The notes: generated from the sequence alone by a model not told the origin. A DNA stretch of 64,000 bases from Arctopsyche grandis (GCF_051622035.1 NC_135364.1:1054001-1118000), one strand, 5' to 3'; positions 48,193 through 61,169 are shown, numbered from the stretch's first letter. Translations and numbers: made by a program.

Positions 48193-48468
48193 TTAGTTGA
48201 GCATCACTGGCGAGGGTCTTGCAACTTGATCCATGACGGGCTGGCAGATCAAAGCGTCAGGCCGCCGGTCGTCATCATCAAACAAACTGTCAGTTCCCAT
48301 AAACACATCGCCCACTGACAAACGGCGAGCAGAGGCCCCCGACATGGTCCGCGCCCCCTTCAACAGCCCGAACAAAAACGGCTTAAGCGCCACCGATGCC
48401 GTACGAGACTTGAGCTCTTTCGACGCGGAGCTCGCAGACATCGGTTGAACTCTTTCTTCTGTGGGCAT
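48193..48468 (-). CDS. Possible host coding exon (91 codons, function unknown)
   Basis: The frame starts with ATG near 48468 and ends with TAA near 48193. Its codon third positions are visibly GC-rich (many GCG, CTG, GTG, TCG and CGG codons), unlike the AT-rich surroundings. The protein has a basic, Ser-rich start (MSASSASKELKSRTASV), then KPFLFGLLKGAR, SARRLSVGDVFMG and an acidic SLFDDDDRR block. On the coding strand TTATGCCCACAG precedes AAGAAAGAG, so a splice acceptor could place the exon start just inside the ATG. I recognise no domain. It could be a terminal exon, a pseudogene piece or chance. Confidence 0.35.
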   Translation of the reverse strand: MPTEERVQPMSASSASKELKSRTASVALKPFLFGLLKGARTMSGASARRLSVGDVFMGTDSLFDDDDRRPDALICQPVMDQVARPSPVMLN

Positions 48469-48792
48469 AAATCAATTTAGATGACGGTAATATCCGTCAG
48501 CGGCTCTCAGATAACCTCCCCCCCCCCTCCCCAAACTCGTTCCCTCGACTCTCTTCTATTTGGCGAAGCGCACGACTTCAATTCGTAATTGGTTGTGAGG
48601 CCCCATGGAATGATTGATACTGATTGAATATAGAGATTTTTTCCTGGTAGAAGTTAAATTTGATCGGCGACCATAGCAAAACTGAAGAGGTGACCTTTTT
48701 CATCTCCTCTTTTGAATTAGGAATGTTTCCAGATTTCGCGAATTGACACATTAACCACACCCGAGGCTATTGTCACCCGAGATTGTGCTATT

Positions 48793-49070
48793 TTAAACCT
48801 CAGGGAGTGTAGGTTATCGGAAATTATTCAAACCTGCACGTGAGCGCAGGGTACCTTATCCGGTACCCTGCGCTCACCATTATTTTCATAATTGAATGTG
48901 ATGTATCAGTGGAATTTTGATCTTCTCTCTTCCATTTGGGCCTCGTAGAGATGTTTTGTATTTGCGGCTGGTTCTTATATTATATATTGGTGCTGGCTAA
49001 AGGTTCAAGACATTCCCTACTTTGTATTTTATTATTTGATATTTTTACTTTATCTGTTACTAGTGTTATA
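48793..49070 (+). repeat. Interspersed repeat R1, copy 2, with a perfect 14-bp hairpin
   Basis: This is the second copy of the 13700-13935 repeat. It contains GAGCGCAGGGTACC, TTATCC and GGTACCCTGCGCTC (48842-48875), a perfect 14-bp inverted repeat with a 6-base loop. The copy at 13.7 kb has only TGAGCGTAGG and CTGCGCTCA left at that place. A MITE origin is possible. Confidence 0.6.
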
Positions 49071-49370
49071 CCCGTTTCGGAAAGGAATTGATACACGAAT
49101 TCAAATAATATATGTTTTATATAAATATAATGTAAGATAATTTATAGGCGCGCGCGCGCACGTAATATTAATCATAATAAAAGGTGCTCGCAGTACACGC
49201 TCGTCAATCCAACCCGTTCGAAATGATGAATGAATGAGTGTGTTTGTATGTGTGTCACCCATCGTTCGGTCTGACGTCGCACATGCCCGTCGTTGCTCGG
49301 CCTAATGTCACATGACGCTCCACCCCCCCCCCCCCACTTCCCCGCGTCTCCTCGACCACTTGACTCTGAT

Positions 49371-49800
49371 TAGCCAGCAGCATAGCTCGGACGTTAAGCT
49401 TCTGCTTACCGTCAAGAAGGTGCCGGGTTCTATCCCTGAATGAAAATGAATTTTTCAGAGTATGCTGTTGGTCAGACCTGGATTTGTGACTCCAGGTTGA
49501 TCGTTTCCTATTAGAGTTTGCCAATTTTCTCTGATTTCATTGTTGAAACGGTTCCCGGAAAAAAAAATTGGCTAAAAATCCTTCCTACCTACTATATCAC
49601 CAATATTTGAAATTTGATTGATGTACAATTAAAATTTATATACAATTCATAGATGTTTCGTTAATTTGCGAGTTTTTTCAGTGTCTCGCAATTCAACGAC
49701 TTATAATAAAAATGCTGCATTTGTATTTGTAATTGGCCAGGAAGGCGCATTGGGATTTACCTGTAAGGCCTTCCTGGTATATATGTAAAAAAAAAAAAAA
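49371..49800 (+). mobile_element. SINE family 1
   Basis: Head TAGCCAGCAGCATAGCTCGG, a slightly altered B box (GGGTTCTATCCC), full body and a well-kept tail hairpin (CCAGGAAGGC at about 49737 with GCCTTCCTGG) followed by an A-run. A poly-C stretch and GC-rich sequence lie just upstream. Confidence 0.8.
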
Positions 49801-49919
49801 AAAAATTTGCTGTGATCTGGCACATACCCACATACATATACACATCGCATCCGTTTTTATATTTATTATTATAATGCTATGGTTTTTTTACGATTATGTA
49901 TAAATGTATTTTTTGTCTG

Positions 49920-50035
49920 TGTATATATTTTTATTTTTCTCATCTCTCTGTATGTTTTCGATCACTTTGGCGTATTAGGGACTCCTGTAATGCCACAATG
50001 GTCCAAACTTAAACTTAAAATAAAATAAATAAATA
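49920..50035 (+). mobile_element. SINE family 3 tail
   Basis: TTTTTCTCATCTCTCTGTATG leads to GATCACTTTGGCGTATTAGG and CCTGTAATGCCACAATGGTCC and an AAAATAAAATAAATAAAT tail. The left half of the hairpin has lost pairing; the right half is consensus. Confidence 0.65.
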
Positions 50036-50039
50036 TTGC

Positions 50040-50750
50040 TAACGGTTTAGCATGTGGTTTCTCATACAATACAGTCCCTCATATTCTTATCCATCGACAG
50101 ATTTCCAGGCAAATGTGTATTGGAAAAGTGTCTATATAGAGAATCTTTTCTTTTCTAATGATTAGGTAGCCTTATGTAGCTTGACATTTTCTCTTGGAAT
50201 ATTGTGGAATGAAATTCAATACATACATATGTAAGTATATGTATGTAGCATGTAAAAAATGTGTTTGATGGCGGGGGGTCGCGCCTAAGGAGCGAGACAC
50301 AAAGTGGTGTATCCTCGCCCAGGGGCGCGCGTAAATAGATTTATTTCGCTGTCGTTCCGCGTTATGACGTCGCGAATATGTCCGCACAGGGGCGCACTCC
50401 TTTGTGCGAGATAAATTTATCGCGTGTACCGACTTCCCTTTGCGGGTCGTAAACGCGACGAGGCGTGGACCACGCCAATTTATCACGCGGACGCTATTTC
50501 GTTTTATTTTCAAAACTCAACCGACAGTCTCAAACCGCAAGTCAACCAAAAATATCACAAGATGAAATAAAAAAAAAATCATAATGTTTTTAGTGTTCAT
50601 TTGTGTCAGCCCTGGGTGGAATGTGAGCATCTTTTTAATGTGTCAAATTCAATTTTGAGCTTCAGTCATATTCAAAATATCTCCGGTATACATCTATTCA
50701 CCATTATGAGACAGAGGAGTACCACAAGTGTTGCATTTAGGACATTAAGT
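50040..50750. other. Island at 50260-50520, no gene called
   Basis: GC-richer unique DNA with GTTATGACGTCGCG and a 113-codon minus frame (50172-50513) rich in Arg and His. No domain recognised; chance is likely. Confidence 0.35.
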
Positions 50751-50754
50751 AAAT

Positions 50755-51195
50755 TTTCAAATCATTATTTACAGCCGCTCGTCATCCACTGCTGGATGAT
50801 GGCCTCTCCAACACGGTTCTATTAAATTATGTTTTGAGCAGCTGTCTTCTATCTATCTTCCTCTACACATTTTTCTAATTTCACCAGTATTCTCTCTTTA
50901 ACATTCTCTCTGGTATTTTCCGAGCACTTATTTTATCCACTTTTCGTCCATTCTTCTAGTTATGTGATCCACCTATCTCAAACTTTCATTCACTACACTA
51001 TATGAACTATTCTTGTCATACTTCTCACCCACGTATTCCAGTATCTCTCCACACTATGCCGAACATATAACCTTCCATACTGCTTTGAGTGCATTGGATT
51101 TTTTGTAACATTCTGGCTTTCAATGCCCAATTTTCATACCCGTACGTTATCACTGGGAAAACACATTGATCGAGGATTTTTTTCTTCTGGCCAAA
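50755..51195 (-). pseudogene. RTE retrotransposon 3' fragment, strongly decayed
   Basis: On the minus strand it can be followed from the [15 protein letters not shown] region near 51190 through CETWT-, CMLG- and ARRM-like blocks to the terminal EAF..W region near 50800. Many substitutions and indels make this one of the oldest copies in the window. No ATG-repeat tail of note is left. Confidence 0.8.
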
Positions 51196-51199
51196 GAAT

Positions 51200-52420
51200 T
51201 AAAGAATGCATATAGAAATCCAAAATAGTTTTTTTTATCAATATCTAAATCATTTTATTTCGTATTGCTATTTAAAATTTAAATTTTACCACATTTTGAG
51301 CAACATTTTATATTCTACGTACTTCAATCCAACATACTTACTTTATGTACATCCATCTACATAACATATATATGAATACTATTCAAGTATATCACGCCAT
51401 TCAAACTTTTATCAAAATTTTCCAATCCAATCTTTGGGATTTGACCACAAATCGCCGATAATTTAAAATAGAATACACACCTCTTTGCGAGAGAGGGTTG
51501 CAAAAGTGGAAAAGCGAATTGAGATGAGGGGGGGGGGGAGTTGGGATGTGCAGCGAAGCGAACAACATTTGACAGGCTAGGACACAGGGGCCGACCTCAC
51601 GTCTGACCGAGGCCAACATCTCCTTTATCATCTTTCACCTAAATGGATGGACACAGTGGACGATGTCAATTTTTCTGACGGGACAAACTCCATGAATTTT
51701 TAAGGCACACAACCCATAAATATTTCCCACCCTAGCAGTCGCGTGTCACCGTCCATCCACATTTTAAACTGACATATTTTTCACAACGAGCTTTATTGAG
51801 ATTGACACACCCTCGAAGATAATACAGGCGCTACCTGTTTCAAATAAAAAAGTTAAATAAAAAATAAATATCATGTGACCGATACGCAATAAGTAATACA
51901 TTAATATGAATTCGATGCACGTTATACAACAAAACAATTAATATGTTTTATGAATAATTACAAATTCCATAGTCGATCGTATTTAAATTGAACGTGCACG
52001 CGTACTTTTATAATTACGGACTCATAAAATTAGCATTTTGCATGCTTATAATTTTCTGCGAATCCATTGAATGATTGTTTTGTTGACTTAATTATCGCTC
52101 ATATTTATTCGCAAGCAATGTTGCCTGCTGTGTATTCTTTTCTAATGCATTTCTTATTGAATCAGTGAGAATGTTACATGTAGTGTTTAATTGAATCTCT
52201 TGAATTGAATTAATGATTTGAAGAGCATTTAAAACATTATTGATGACTCAGGAGAATCATAGAATTTAGATTAAATTGAATTTGAAGTTGAATATATTTT
52301 ACCAGAAGGCTTCCTGAGCTTATTGAATGGACTTTTATTAAATATGCTACTTTTATCTCAGATTTTATTATGAAACTGCTAAATTACTTTAGGATTTTGA
52401 AGTTGAACTTCCACTGATTG
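51200..52420. other. No gene seen
   Basis: AT-rich with a G-run at about 51529-51539 and a short mixed part around 51540-51760. Confidence 0.45.
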
Positions 52421-52428
52421 GCGACAGA

Positions 52429-52914
52429 CAGGGCCAGTTTCAAAGGTGCAGCAGACTGGCCATGTGCCTAGGGCGCCATAGACAAGGGGCGCTGCAAGGC
52501 GCCCCCATTTTTCTTTTTTTAATTATTAAATTGAAAAAATAATAATTTGGCTTCCTTTGAACTTATAAAACATTCTATATTCAACTTAATTTTTCTACTC
52601 GAATTAACAATACTGATTTTAAAATATTATAATTTACGATGAACGCAGGAAGTTGACTGTCAAATTCATTGTTGAATATAAATTGATGTCTTCATTGCCG
52701 ATTTCTTCATAGTTATCCGTATTTTTTAAATTTTTATATGTACATAAAACGTGCCTATTTTGAATTTATTTTTTTTGTTTTTGTCTTAATATATTTTTCT
52801 TCAACATAAAATTTCAAAAACTTTCATGAAATTTATTGTTTAAAAATTTTAGAGGAGGGGGGGGGGCTTAAACCAATCTGCCTAGGGGCGCCATATACCC
52901 TCGGGCCGAGCCTG
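52429..52914. mobile_element. 486-bp hAT-like MITE
   Basis: The ends are CAGGGCCAG and GGCCGAGCCTG. A longer inverted match, CCTAGG(G)GCGCCATA, lies just inside on both sides. The flanks GCGACAGA (52421-52428) and GGGACAGA (52915-52922) form an 8-bp duplication with one mismatch. The AT-rich centre has no open frame. hAT is inferred from the CAGGG terminus and 8-bp duplication. Confidence 0.7.
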
Positions 52915-52929
52915 GGGACAGATCAATAA

Positions 52930-55900
52930 TGCTTTGGATAGCAAAACGATAGTAAATTGAAATTATCAAATACATCATGAAATACAAATATGTATATCAA
53001 TAAAAAATCAGAAAGCGAAAATGAACGTATTGAAAGAAATTTACAAATCAATATCATTTTTTAATCCCAAAGGAGTGTCTCAACTAGAGTACAATCAGAA
53101 TTTCTCAGGCTGCGAGTTACAAGATAGAAGCAATTATGAATGTGAATAGATAATAAAATTGACAAATCCTTAGAAGTTTAACTGGATGGATATCTAGAGA
53201 AAGGTTGCTAAAAAAATCCCCTCCACAGTACTAGTTGACCATATGAATAATTGGAGGAGGTTTCATATACATATGTACATACATACATAGTATGTAGAAG
53301 CAACCAAAGTTCTTCTGAAAAAATCTGAAGAAGAAGAAATATAAAAAATCCTTGATGTCTATAATAGAATAATGTTCGTAGCGAATGCAATGGTGGATTT
53401 ATTTCAGAAACAGACCCCGAACCATACTTTAATAACGGGATTGAAGAAGAGGAAGAAGAAAAGTTCCGTACATCGAAAATCTCATACAAATTGTACTTTA
53501 TAGTTTATACCATAAAGATTTGTATTAACTCATCATGCACTTTGTGTGAGCGCCTGTGGCGATCGCTTTATCGCCCTCGATTCGCGCACGCCTCTGCTCC
53601 CTCGTTTCGCGCACGCCACACAGTGGTTCCGCAACGGTTTTTTTTTGCCCTCATTAATTTGCAACCGCGCCGTTTAAATACTTGATAACACAGCAATTTC
53701 CATTCGTGTTTCCATTGTTTGAGAGAGTCCGAAATAGAAAAAAGTGGACTTAATGTAGTGCTCTATTCTGTGGGTCGCGCGATTAAGTCATTCTTGTTCG
53801 CTGACAGCGTAATTACAAGACACGCTCGCTCCACACTTTACACACGATAACAATTGTCGGGACTAGACAGCAATACTAACTTCTTTTTTTTGCTTTCTTG
53901 CTTACCTTCTTCTTCAAATTAACATCAAGAGCTCGAGCAATCTCGACTGCATGTGTACACATGAAAAAGTGCACGCTTTCCGTGTACTGTTAGCACGATG
54001 CTTTTTTCTTCGAAAGCTCTTTGAGATGTGAATCAGATATGATACAAAAGGATTGATTCTATTTTAATACAATAGAACGGAATCTGCATCAATTAGTAGT
54101 TATCAGAGTAAATTAGTATTATTTATTTTTGTCTTAATATTTGAAATCTTCAATATATGCAAAATAGCATAAAGCTATTTGCAAATAACTTTGATACTCC
54201 AAATTCAAAATATAATAATGTTAAAAGTGGGATATAACAAGTAAAGTTTTACGTTACAATATTTATCAGAACTGTTTTTTAGCACTATTAAAAATATCCT
54301 TGATTATACACATAATTTCAAAAAATAGTACATTTATCGATATTTCTTAAAATATTACAACGAATTTAGTTTATTGGGACAAATTGAAGCTGGAACAGTT
54401 GACTACATTATGCGGCTGTCTAAATATCACTAAAATACCTTGGCCATTAATTTGATGAAAAATATCACGATCAATGGTTGAGTACTAATTGAAATACTAT
54501 CCATTATATATAATACATATGTACATATATGTAGGTACATACATACGTACGTATCTAGAATCCGACAATGTTTCAATATATATTGGCCGAAGAAATTAAT
54601 GGGAACCACAGTTTAAGAGACCACGTAGAGATAATTTGCAGTTTTATGAATGTTTTATCATGTATTTATAATAGGATCTTTGAATAGCCCATAACATCAC
54701 AATTGTAAGCTAGAAGGTTATACTCGTACTCGACCATTAATATTATTATATCTAAATATGTATCTACACAAATGGATCACATACTTGATACAAATGTTGC
54801 TACTTCGAAGCCGATCTCTAGTAATAATACTCGTCATGACCTTTTTTTAATTAGAACACTTTGACAGTGGCAAATCTGAAGTGCGATTTTCTCTTTATAA
54901 AGCGACAACTTGGACGGCTGCATTTTTATGCACGACAGGTGCAATATTTTCCTTTTGATTTCTTCATATATCAAGAGTGCAAAAAAGTGCATAAATATTG
55001 GAAAGTGACAGCGGCAATCCATATAAGCGATTGTCGGTATAAAATATGACTGTTATTCCGATGAAACTCGTTTCGTTTCCACGTCTTTGATCACGACAAT
55101 TTTAACTTTGACGCTTCGATCGATCACTGAATTAACGACCAGATAAAATATGTACATAAATTATGTAAGGAAAATATGCAACGTTTAAATTACTTATGGA
55201 TGGTTGACTTTGAACACATGATAGTGAATACGTAATAGATTCAAATATTAAAGATGATCGTGACGCATGATTCATGATTCATGAGTTATGAAACATGACC
55301 GACATATGATAAAGGAATGTTCCCGCTCAAGAGCGGGAAAGCAAAAAATTGTCTATAGACTCATTTGAGTGCTCCCCTCCACGGAAATCTTTAGTAAAAG
55401 GCGAAAGATTTATTCGTATTGAAGGGAAACCAGAGTAACTCTAAAAATTTTTTCATGACTATTTATGCAAACATATAACGTCATATATAGGATAGTTTTT
55501 AAGTTTCTAGCGACATCTATCGAAATGCAAATTAATTTTGTCCCTTAGTCACATTAAGTACTTTTGCAATTTGTATATCTAATTATAGACATTACTCATT
55601 TTAATATTAGTAATGATAAATAAATAATTATGACCAAAACAATCACAATTAAAACAAATAATTATTTTTTACTTTGAACTGATCTGGGTGATACATATGT
55701 ATATATGTATGTATATACATATATGTAAGTGACTTAAATACAAATTAAAAGAACAATCTTTAAACTGTAAATTTTAATACTCATTTTGAATATTAGATTA
55801 TTGAGTAAAAAAATCTTTTCTTGATTATATCTTGAAAAACTTATCATTGTGCAAATTCTTTTAATATGCCGTTTTTAACTTCGAATTATTAATTATTTTT

Positions 55901-56999
55901 AAATTTTATATTGATTGCCTTAATGACCTTTCTATATGACTTTGTATTGAAATCATTTTTAATAATATGTAATGTTGTTAACGATATATTGAAATGGTCA
56001 ACTTTTAAATAACAATATGTAATAATCAATAAATTTTGGTCAAAAAAATTACTATAAAATATTGAACATTCAATACAAATAATGACCTTTTGTTTTCTAT
56101 ACTGGTAGCTTATCTACATTTAATTTATTAATACTGACCATTTATTATACATATTGAATAATGAATATGTATGTAATCTCTATTTATTTATTATTTCATT
56201 TTCATGTTTGTATAATACATTGTATATGTATGTAGGTATATAAATTGTAGTCAAAAAAATTCAACACCAAGCGAGTACAATTATTAATAAAATTAAAAGT
56301 CATTATTAAACTATTACTAAAAACACGCTCAGAAACCTTATCAAAAGCCAGAATAGTCACACCGGAAGTCATCGCTCAAGTCACTGCTTAGCGCCACTAT
56401 CTACCAAACTAAACCTCAGATAGATAGCGATCTATCGTTTCAGTTTTTAATATATTTATCACGTACAAAATTTGGTCACAACGACCGTCGTAGGTACAGT
56501 TGGCGTCGCATAATTTTTAATAAACATGTTCAACGTTAATTTTCCTGGCAGTCGTTCATTCGTTACGACGATTAAGCGAAACGATTACGTCGCGTTGGGG
56601 CGAGGTGATGGTGGGGGGGGGAAGTTTCAACCCCCAGGCAGCGAAGGGGTTAATTATATTTCTCTCGTGGCTACAAATCGCCGTCATAATTCACACACGA
56701 GTCGGTGCTACTGCATGTGCGTGCACGTGGAAATTTTCCGCGCCTCGGTGTACTCAGAGGCCTTTTTGCGCCACACTGTCGGCAGTTCGCATACCTAACT
56801 AGTACACGCTCCGACAGCTATGGGCTGTTCGGAAAGAAACGCAACCCAGGCGGAAATCAAGGAACAAATCAAACAGATTGACCGGGCATCGTAGGGGGTC
56901 GACCGGGTGTGTACACAGAGGACGCTATCCAAGTCGGTCGAAGGGCACGCATACATATTTACGAATAATGTCTTACCAGTATCATCAACTAATGATTAG
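52930..56999. other. Repeat-poor stretch with islands at 53520-53860 and 56460-56960
   Basis: Mostly AT-rich unique DNA. A GAAGAAGAAG stretch is near 53324-53465. TTCCCGCTC, AA and GAGCGGGAA (55320-55339) form a perfect 9-bp hairpin made of two inverted E2F-like TTCCCGC sites. The islands hold short frames without recognisable domains. Confidence 0.4.
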
Positions 57000-57070
57000 A
57001 TCAAAGATGGCGCGTTTGAGTTATCAGTAGGAGGCTTATGGGTTCGAGACCCAACCAGGGCGATCTTTTT
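57000..57070 (+). other. tRNA-like sequence, probably a SINE head remnant
   Basis: GATGGCGCGTTTGAG, GGGTTCGAGACCC and a T-run after GCGATC resemble a pol III head and terminator. A proper cloverleaf with a 7-bp acceptor stem is not evident, so I do not call a tRNA gene. The RTE fragment follows. Confidence 0.3.
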
Positions 57071-57083
57071 TTTTGGTTTTTAT

Positions 57084-57775
57084 ATACGCTAACACAGCTA
57101 GACAGAAAAAGTAGGAAATTAGGATTAAAAATTAACGTAGATAAAATAAAACTAATGTGTAACGGCTATTGCATGCCTGTTAGCATCACAATAGAAGAAG
57201 TAGTCGATAGTTATTTATATTTAGGACAAAATAATAGACATGCCCAGTAGTAACGAAGAAGAAATAAAGAGACGTATGGAATTATAATGGAGTGCATTTG
57301 GATGAATGAATGCGATTTTTAAATCAAAAATGCCACTTTGTATTGTATTTTACCTGTGATGACGTATGGATGTGAAACTTGTACATTTAACGCCAAGATG
57401 CTACAAAGTACAATGCACTAAAAAAGCATGGAACGCTGTATGCTAGGCATAACAAGGAAAGATAGGAAGCGGAATACGTGGGTTAGAAGCATCACAAGAG
57501 CAGTAGATATAGTGGATAGAGTAAAGAGATTGAAATGGCAATGAACGGGCCATGTGGCTAGAAGAATGGATGAAAGGCGGATAAAAGAAGCGCTAGAATA
57601 GTAACCGAAAGAATGAAAAAGGGTAATAGGAAGACTGCAGAAAAGATGGGAGATGAAATAAGGAAAATGTGTGGCGTGAGATGGATGGGAGTTGCGCAAA
57701 ACAGAGAAGAATTGAAGGGTGTTGGAGAAGCCTTCATCCAGCATTGGATGGTGAATGGCTGTAGTTGATGATGAT
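57084..57775 (+). pseudogene. RTE retrotransposon 3' fragment
   Basis: The copy starts at the LTQLDRxSRK region (57084) and keeps [13 protein letters not shown], a YLYLGQ-like block and the full C-terminal series to a GATGATGATG tail near 57775. Frameshifts occur near 57240 and a short deletion near 57340. It follows directly after a tRNA-like stretch and a T-run, which may mark an earlier insert. Confidence 0.85.
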
Positions 57776-57779
57776 GTCA

Positions 57780-60430
57780 TATGTTATGTATCTAGTAACT
57801 TAACCACAAACAAGCTCTATGCGTGTTTAATTTGGCTTTAATTATGATATTGTATATTAAAATAGTTTTGAATGAGGTGATTAAGAAGCTGGTGATCTGT
57901 TGGATCAGAATTAATAATTAAAGTGATTTTTCGACTACGCTGTGTTCACAGGGTGTTCCTACGTTTTCTTCTCGGCCAATAAACAACTCTACATAATAAA
58001 GCCGTAATGGGTGTAATTTATCGCTCTCGTACGTGCTAATCGAGTTGCGCGATCTGTCCGATATCGCCGTTGTGGCAACGCGATGCCATCGGCATGCCAC
58101 ATTTTTATTTCTCGGAATCGTCACTATTTCTTTACCCGCCACTTCTCGGCCTCGACCTGCCCCTCTCGTATGTGAAAATGACATTGTCGGTGAAAAATAT
58201 GGCTTACGTGAGACGATTTACCGGCCTTGTGTGTGTTAATCTTTCCGGGCGGGAATTGGTCTTTGTCTAGAACGCTCCAAAATCAAAACTTTGAACCGAT
58301 TGAATATAACTAAATTTTGATTGAGACGTCCCCAAACGAATACTTTTGGAAGCTGCCCAAAAAGCGATAATGCCTTTAGCTATACTTTTGTGGTCGTTTT
58401 GACTTCCGGAATCAGATTGAATTTGGTTTTTTTCTTTATTTAATATAGCAAGATATTGTGGAGAGTCACTAATGATTATAGTGGGTGTGAGTATATAGTA
58501 GTTTTTAATAAATAAAAAACCGGAGCCGATTGAGTTATCAAAATGAAAATATGGTTAAATTACCTTTTATTTTTTGCTATTTTTTTTAATACTTCAATGA
58601 ATTCAAAATGGCAAATCTTTAATACGATTTTTTCCTGCCTTCTTTAAATCCAATAAAAATATTTTTTGTTGAATACATAAATTGCCTTCTCATTATATAT
58701 TCAACAACATACGAGGCTATTATATTTGAAAGTGGCCGAAGTCCAATTTTCAGTTCCAAAAACACTACTTCTGTTTGTCTTAATTCACAAATTGTTATCA
58801 CTTCTTTTAATTCGATATGTCCAGAATATCGAAAAAGCAGAATAAACGTATTACAGACCACCAGTATTTTTAAATATTGTTAAACGCAAAATATTGTACA
58901 TATTTAATGTTTTGCAAAATATTTCTCGAAATGAAGAAAAATGTACTTTTGTCTTAAATAAACCATAACATTTCAACAGCCGGAAAAGAAAGTTTTCAGG
59001 AGAGACTTTAAGCTGTTTAAATAAATAAATAACGCATAAATTCACTCTTGCAATATTGATTAAAAACTACATATAATTATTTTAGGAGGTATTATAATCC
59101 TTCAATGAGCAATCAATAAATTTTAGGTATTAGAAGAATAATAAATATGTAAATAAAAATATCAAAACGATTTAAATGCCACCATTAATTGCCATAATAA
59201 CTTAGTGTGTACCACTTTCATAGTAATATAAAGACAACGTCTATAACGTCATCTTTATCAACACTCAGTTACTCTGATCATGGTGGTTGAAGCTGTCATC
59301 CAGATCTTTACCAATATCCATCCAGTTAAAGAACATCGTAGGACTCATTAAATATACAGGTATCCATCTTAACGATACTGACTTGCTACTTTAATTATAT
59401 TTCCTTAGAGGCGGCATTTCAAAATTGTTTTAAAGGTACAAGTAAAGGGCGGCACATACACCGCAAATCACGATTAAAACACATTAGAGCCTACGTGGCA
59501 CTTACAACGTTATGGCCTGGCACCCGTGATATTGATATGTATACTCGTAGTATCAGCAAGTATTGATAGTTAAATTTAATAAATAAAAAAACAAGCAAAC
59601 AATTTATATTATAGCGAATGCGCATCGAAACATCAGGGGCTAAGAAGAGTTTGTCGATCTTTTCATAAGATCTGATAGTTGTCGCTAGGCTAAAGCGTTT
59701 CGTTTCACATCTGGTCTAGATTTACTCCTTTCGCTAAAAAAGATGAAACTTAAAAACCCAGATTTAATATATTTGTGTTCCATAATTTCAGTTGTCCAAA
59801 AGAAATACGTATATAAATACCGGTATATTTTAATTTTTTGATTGTAATTGAATAATAGTGATTCTGACGAAAACGTCTCATTTCGCTTAGTACGTGATCT
59901 ATCTCAATGGCGTAGTTATATATATCATATATAAAAAAACGACAGTTCGAAAGGAGGAGGAGAAGATGAGGAAAATAAGAGAAAACAACAACTTGAGAGG
60001 CGTGTTTGCCAACAATATGTCAGATGAGGTTAGCAGCTTCTGGTAGTAGACGGGTTCTGACATAACGATCCGTCAACGGGAACAATCCTCCGGGACACCG
60101 ACCCGAACATGATTAACTTGTCTGTCACATTTCGTGTCCTGCAGAGCTTATCAAACTTTTCCTGATCGGAACCCGTTAAAATATGTATTTGATGCTACAA
60201 ATACAAGTGATTGTGCTTACGAGATTCAGTTGAAATACAGCTAAGCTATTTAAGTGTTGTAAGATTCATGATTTTGAAACAAATAGGTTATTTACATAGT
60301 TTTCAATCTCAACATCATACTTGAGCAAAAACTGAAAGATATTAGATCTAATAACTGTCTTCAAAATTTAAATATTACTTAATCAATCAATTAGTCAATC
60401 AATCTATGTCAAATTATTTCATTTTTACAT
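57780..60430. other. Island at 57990-58260, otherwise AT-rich
   Basis: Several overlapping short frames lie in the island on both strands; none is convincing. Mixed DNA near 60040-60170 has no repeat match noticed. Confidence 0.4.
58610..58930 (-). repeat. Partner of 26540-26810 with an 80-codon open frame
   Basis: On the minus strand a frame of 80 residues (58619-58861) includes LLFRYSGHIELKEVITICEL and VVFLELKIGLRPLSNIIAS. Similarity to the 26.6-kb segment covers most of it. No known domain is recognised. The retained frame may be chance or may mark an unknown transposon protein. Confidence 0.45.
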
Positions 60431-60650
60431 ACCTCCTTTACGTTTCACTTACGATTACAATTCAGGAAAAAGTTTGCCTCTTATCCGATCGTTTTCATAC
60501 TTTGCCATATTGCTCATTTTGGTCATCAATATAAGTAAATGGATCCTCCGCCATTACAATGGTGCAAAAATATCGTGTAAGACGCGTTTGATATCTGCCC
60601 GGCGAGATAGTCGTTGACGTTTATCCATCGTTTGTTTATTAGTTTTAAAC
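60430..60650. mobile_element. Insert family X outside a SINE
   Basis: The segment shares CACTTACGATTACAATTCAGG, the CTTATCCGATCGTTTTC block, TTTGGTCATCAATATAAGT and CATTACAATGGTG with the inserts at 21.5-22.0 kb. It lacks SINE sequence on either side. It shows that family X moves, or once moved, independently of the SINE. Confidence 0.6.
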
Positions 60651-60654
60651 ATAG

Positions 60655-61165
60655 ATGGCGGTAGTAAAATAAAATTATTGTTTTTATTCACAATAATAAT
60701 TTTATATACAAATTATAGAAGAGGTATGTTTTTACTTTGTTCGATTTATTTTCATCTCCTCCAAAAGGCAAAGAGAAACTAATAGAAAAATAAGATTTAA
60801 ATTCAACTATACTACTTTAATGATAATGATATTTTGTCATAAAATATATTTCAACTCTTTTTCTTTATCTTCTAAATCTTTAATTCCACCTTCTACTTTA
60901 TTAGTTATTTTTAATTTTGATTTCATTACCTGTGATTTTTGTATCTTCCTTTCACTAACTACTTGTGTATTTTTTTAGCACTCCAATATTTTTCCTTCTT
61001 TGCATTATTTTGTTTTCTTTCGGATACAACTCAAGCATATCTAAATATCACTACGAAAACTCAAAAATTAAGCACTTTCTTTGCGAATATTTAAAATAAA
61101 CAAAACTAAATTTATTCTCCTTAACAAGATTAAATTCAAGATTTCAGATTCTTCCAGCAAAACAC
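60655..61165. other. No gene seen
   Basis: Strongly AT-rich DNA. Confidence 0.45.
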
Positions 61166-61169
61166 ACAC

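Noticed and set aside
55320..55345. Histone-type mRNA stem-loop
   Set aside because: Stem and loop sequence do not fit, and no histone gene lies upstream.
57418..57780. A 120-codon minus-strand frame
   Set aside because: It is antisense to an RTE fragment; the same antisense frame recurs at other RTE copies.
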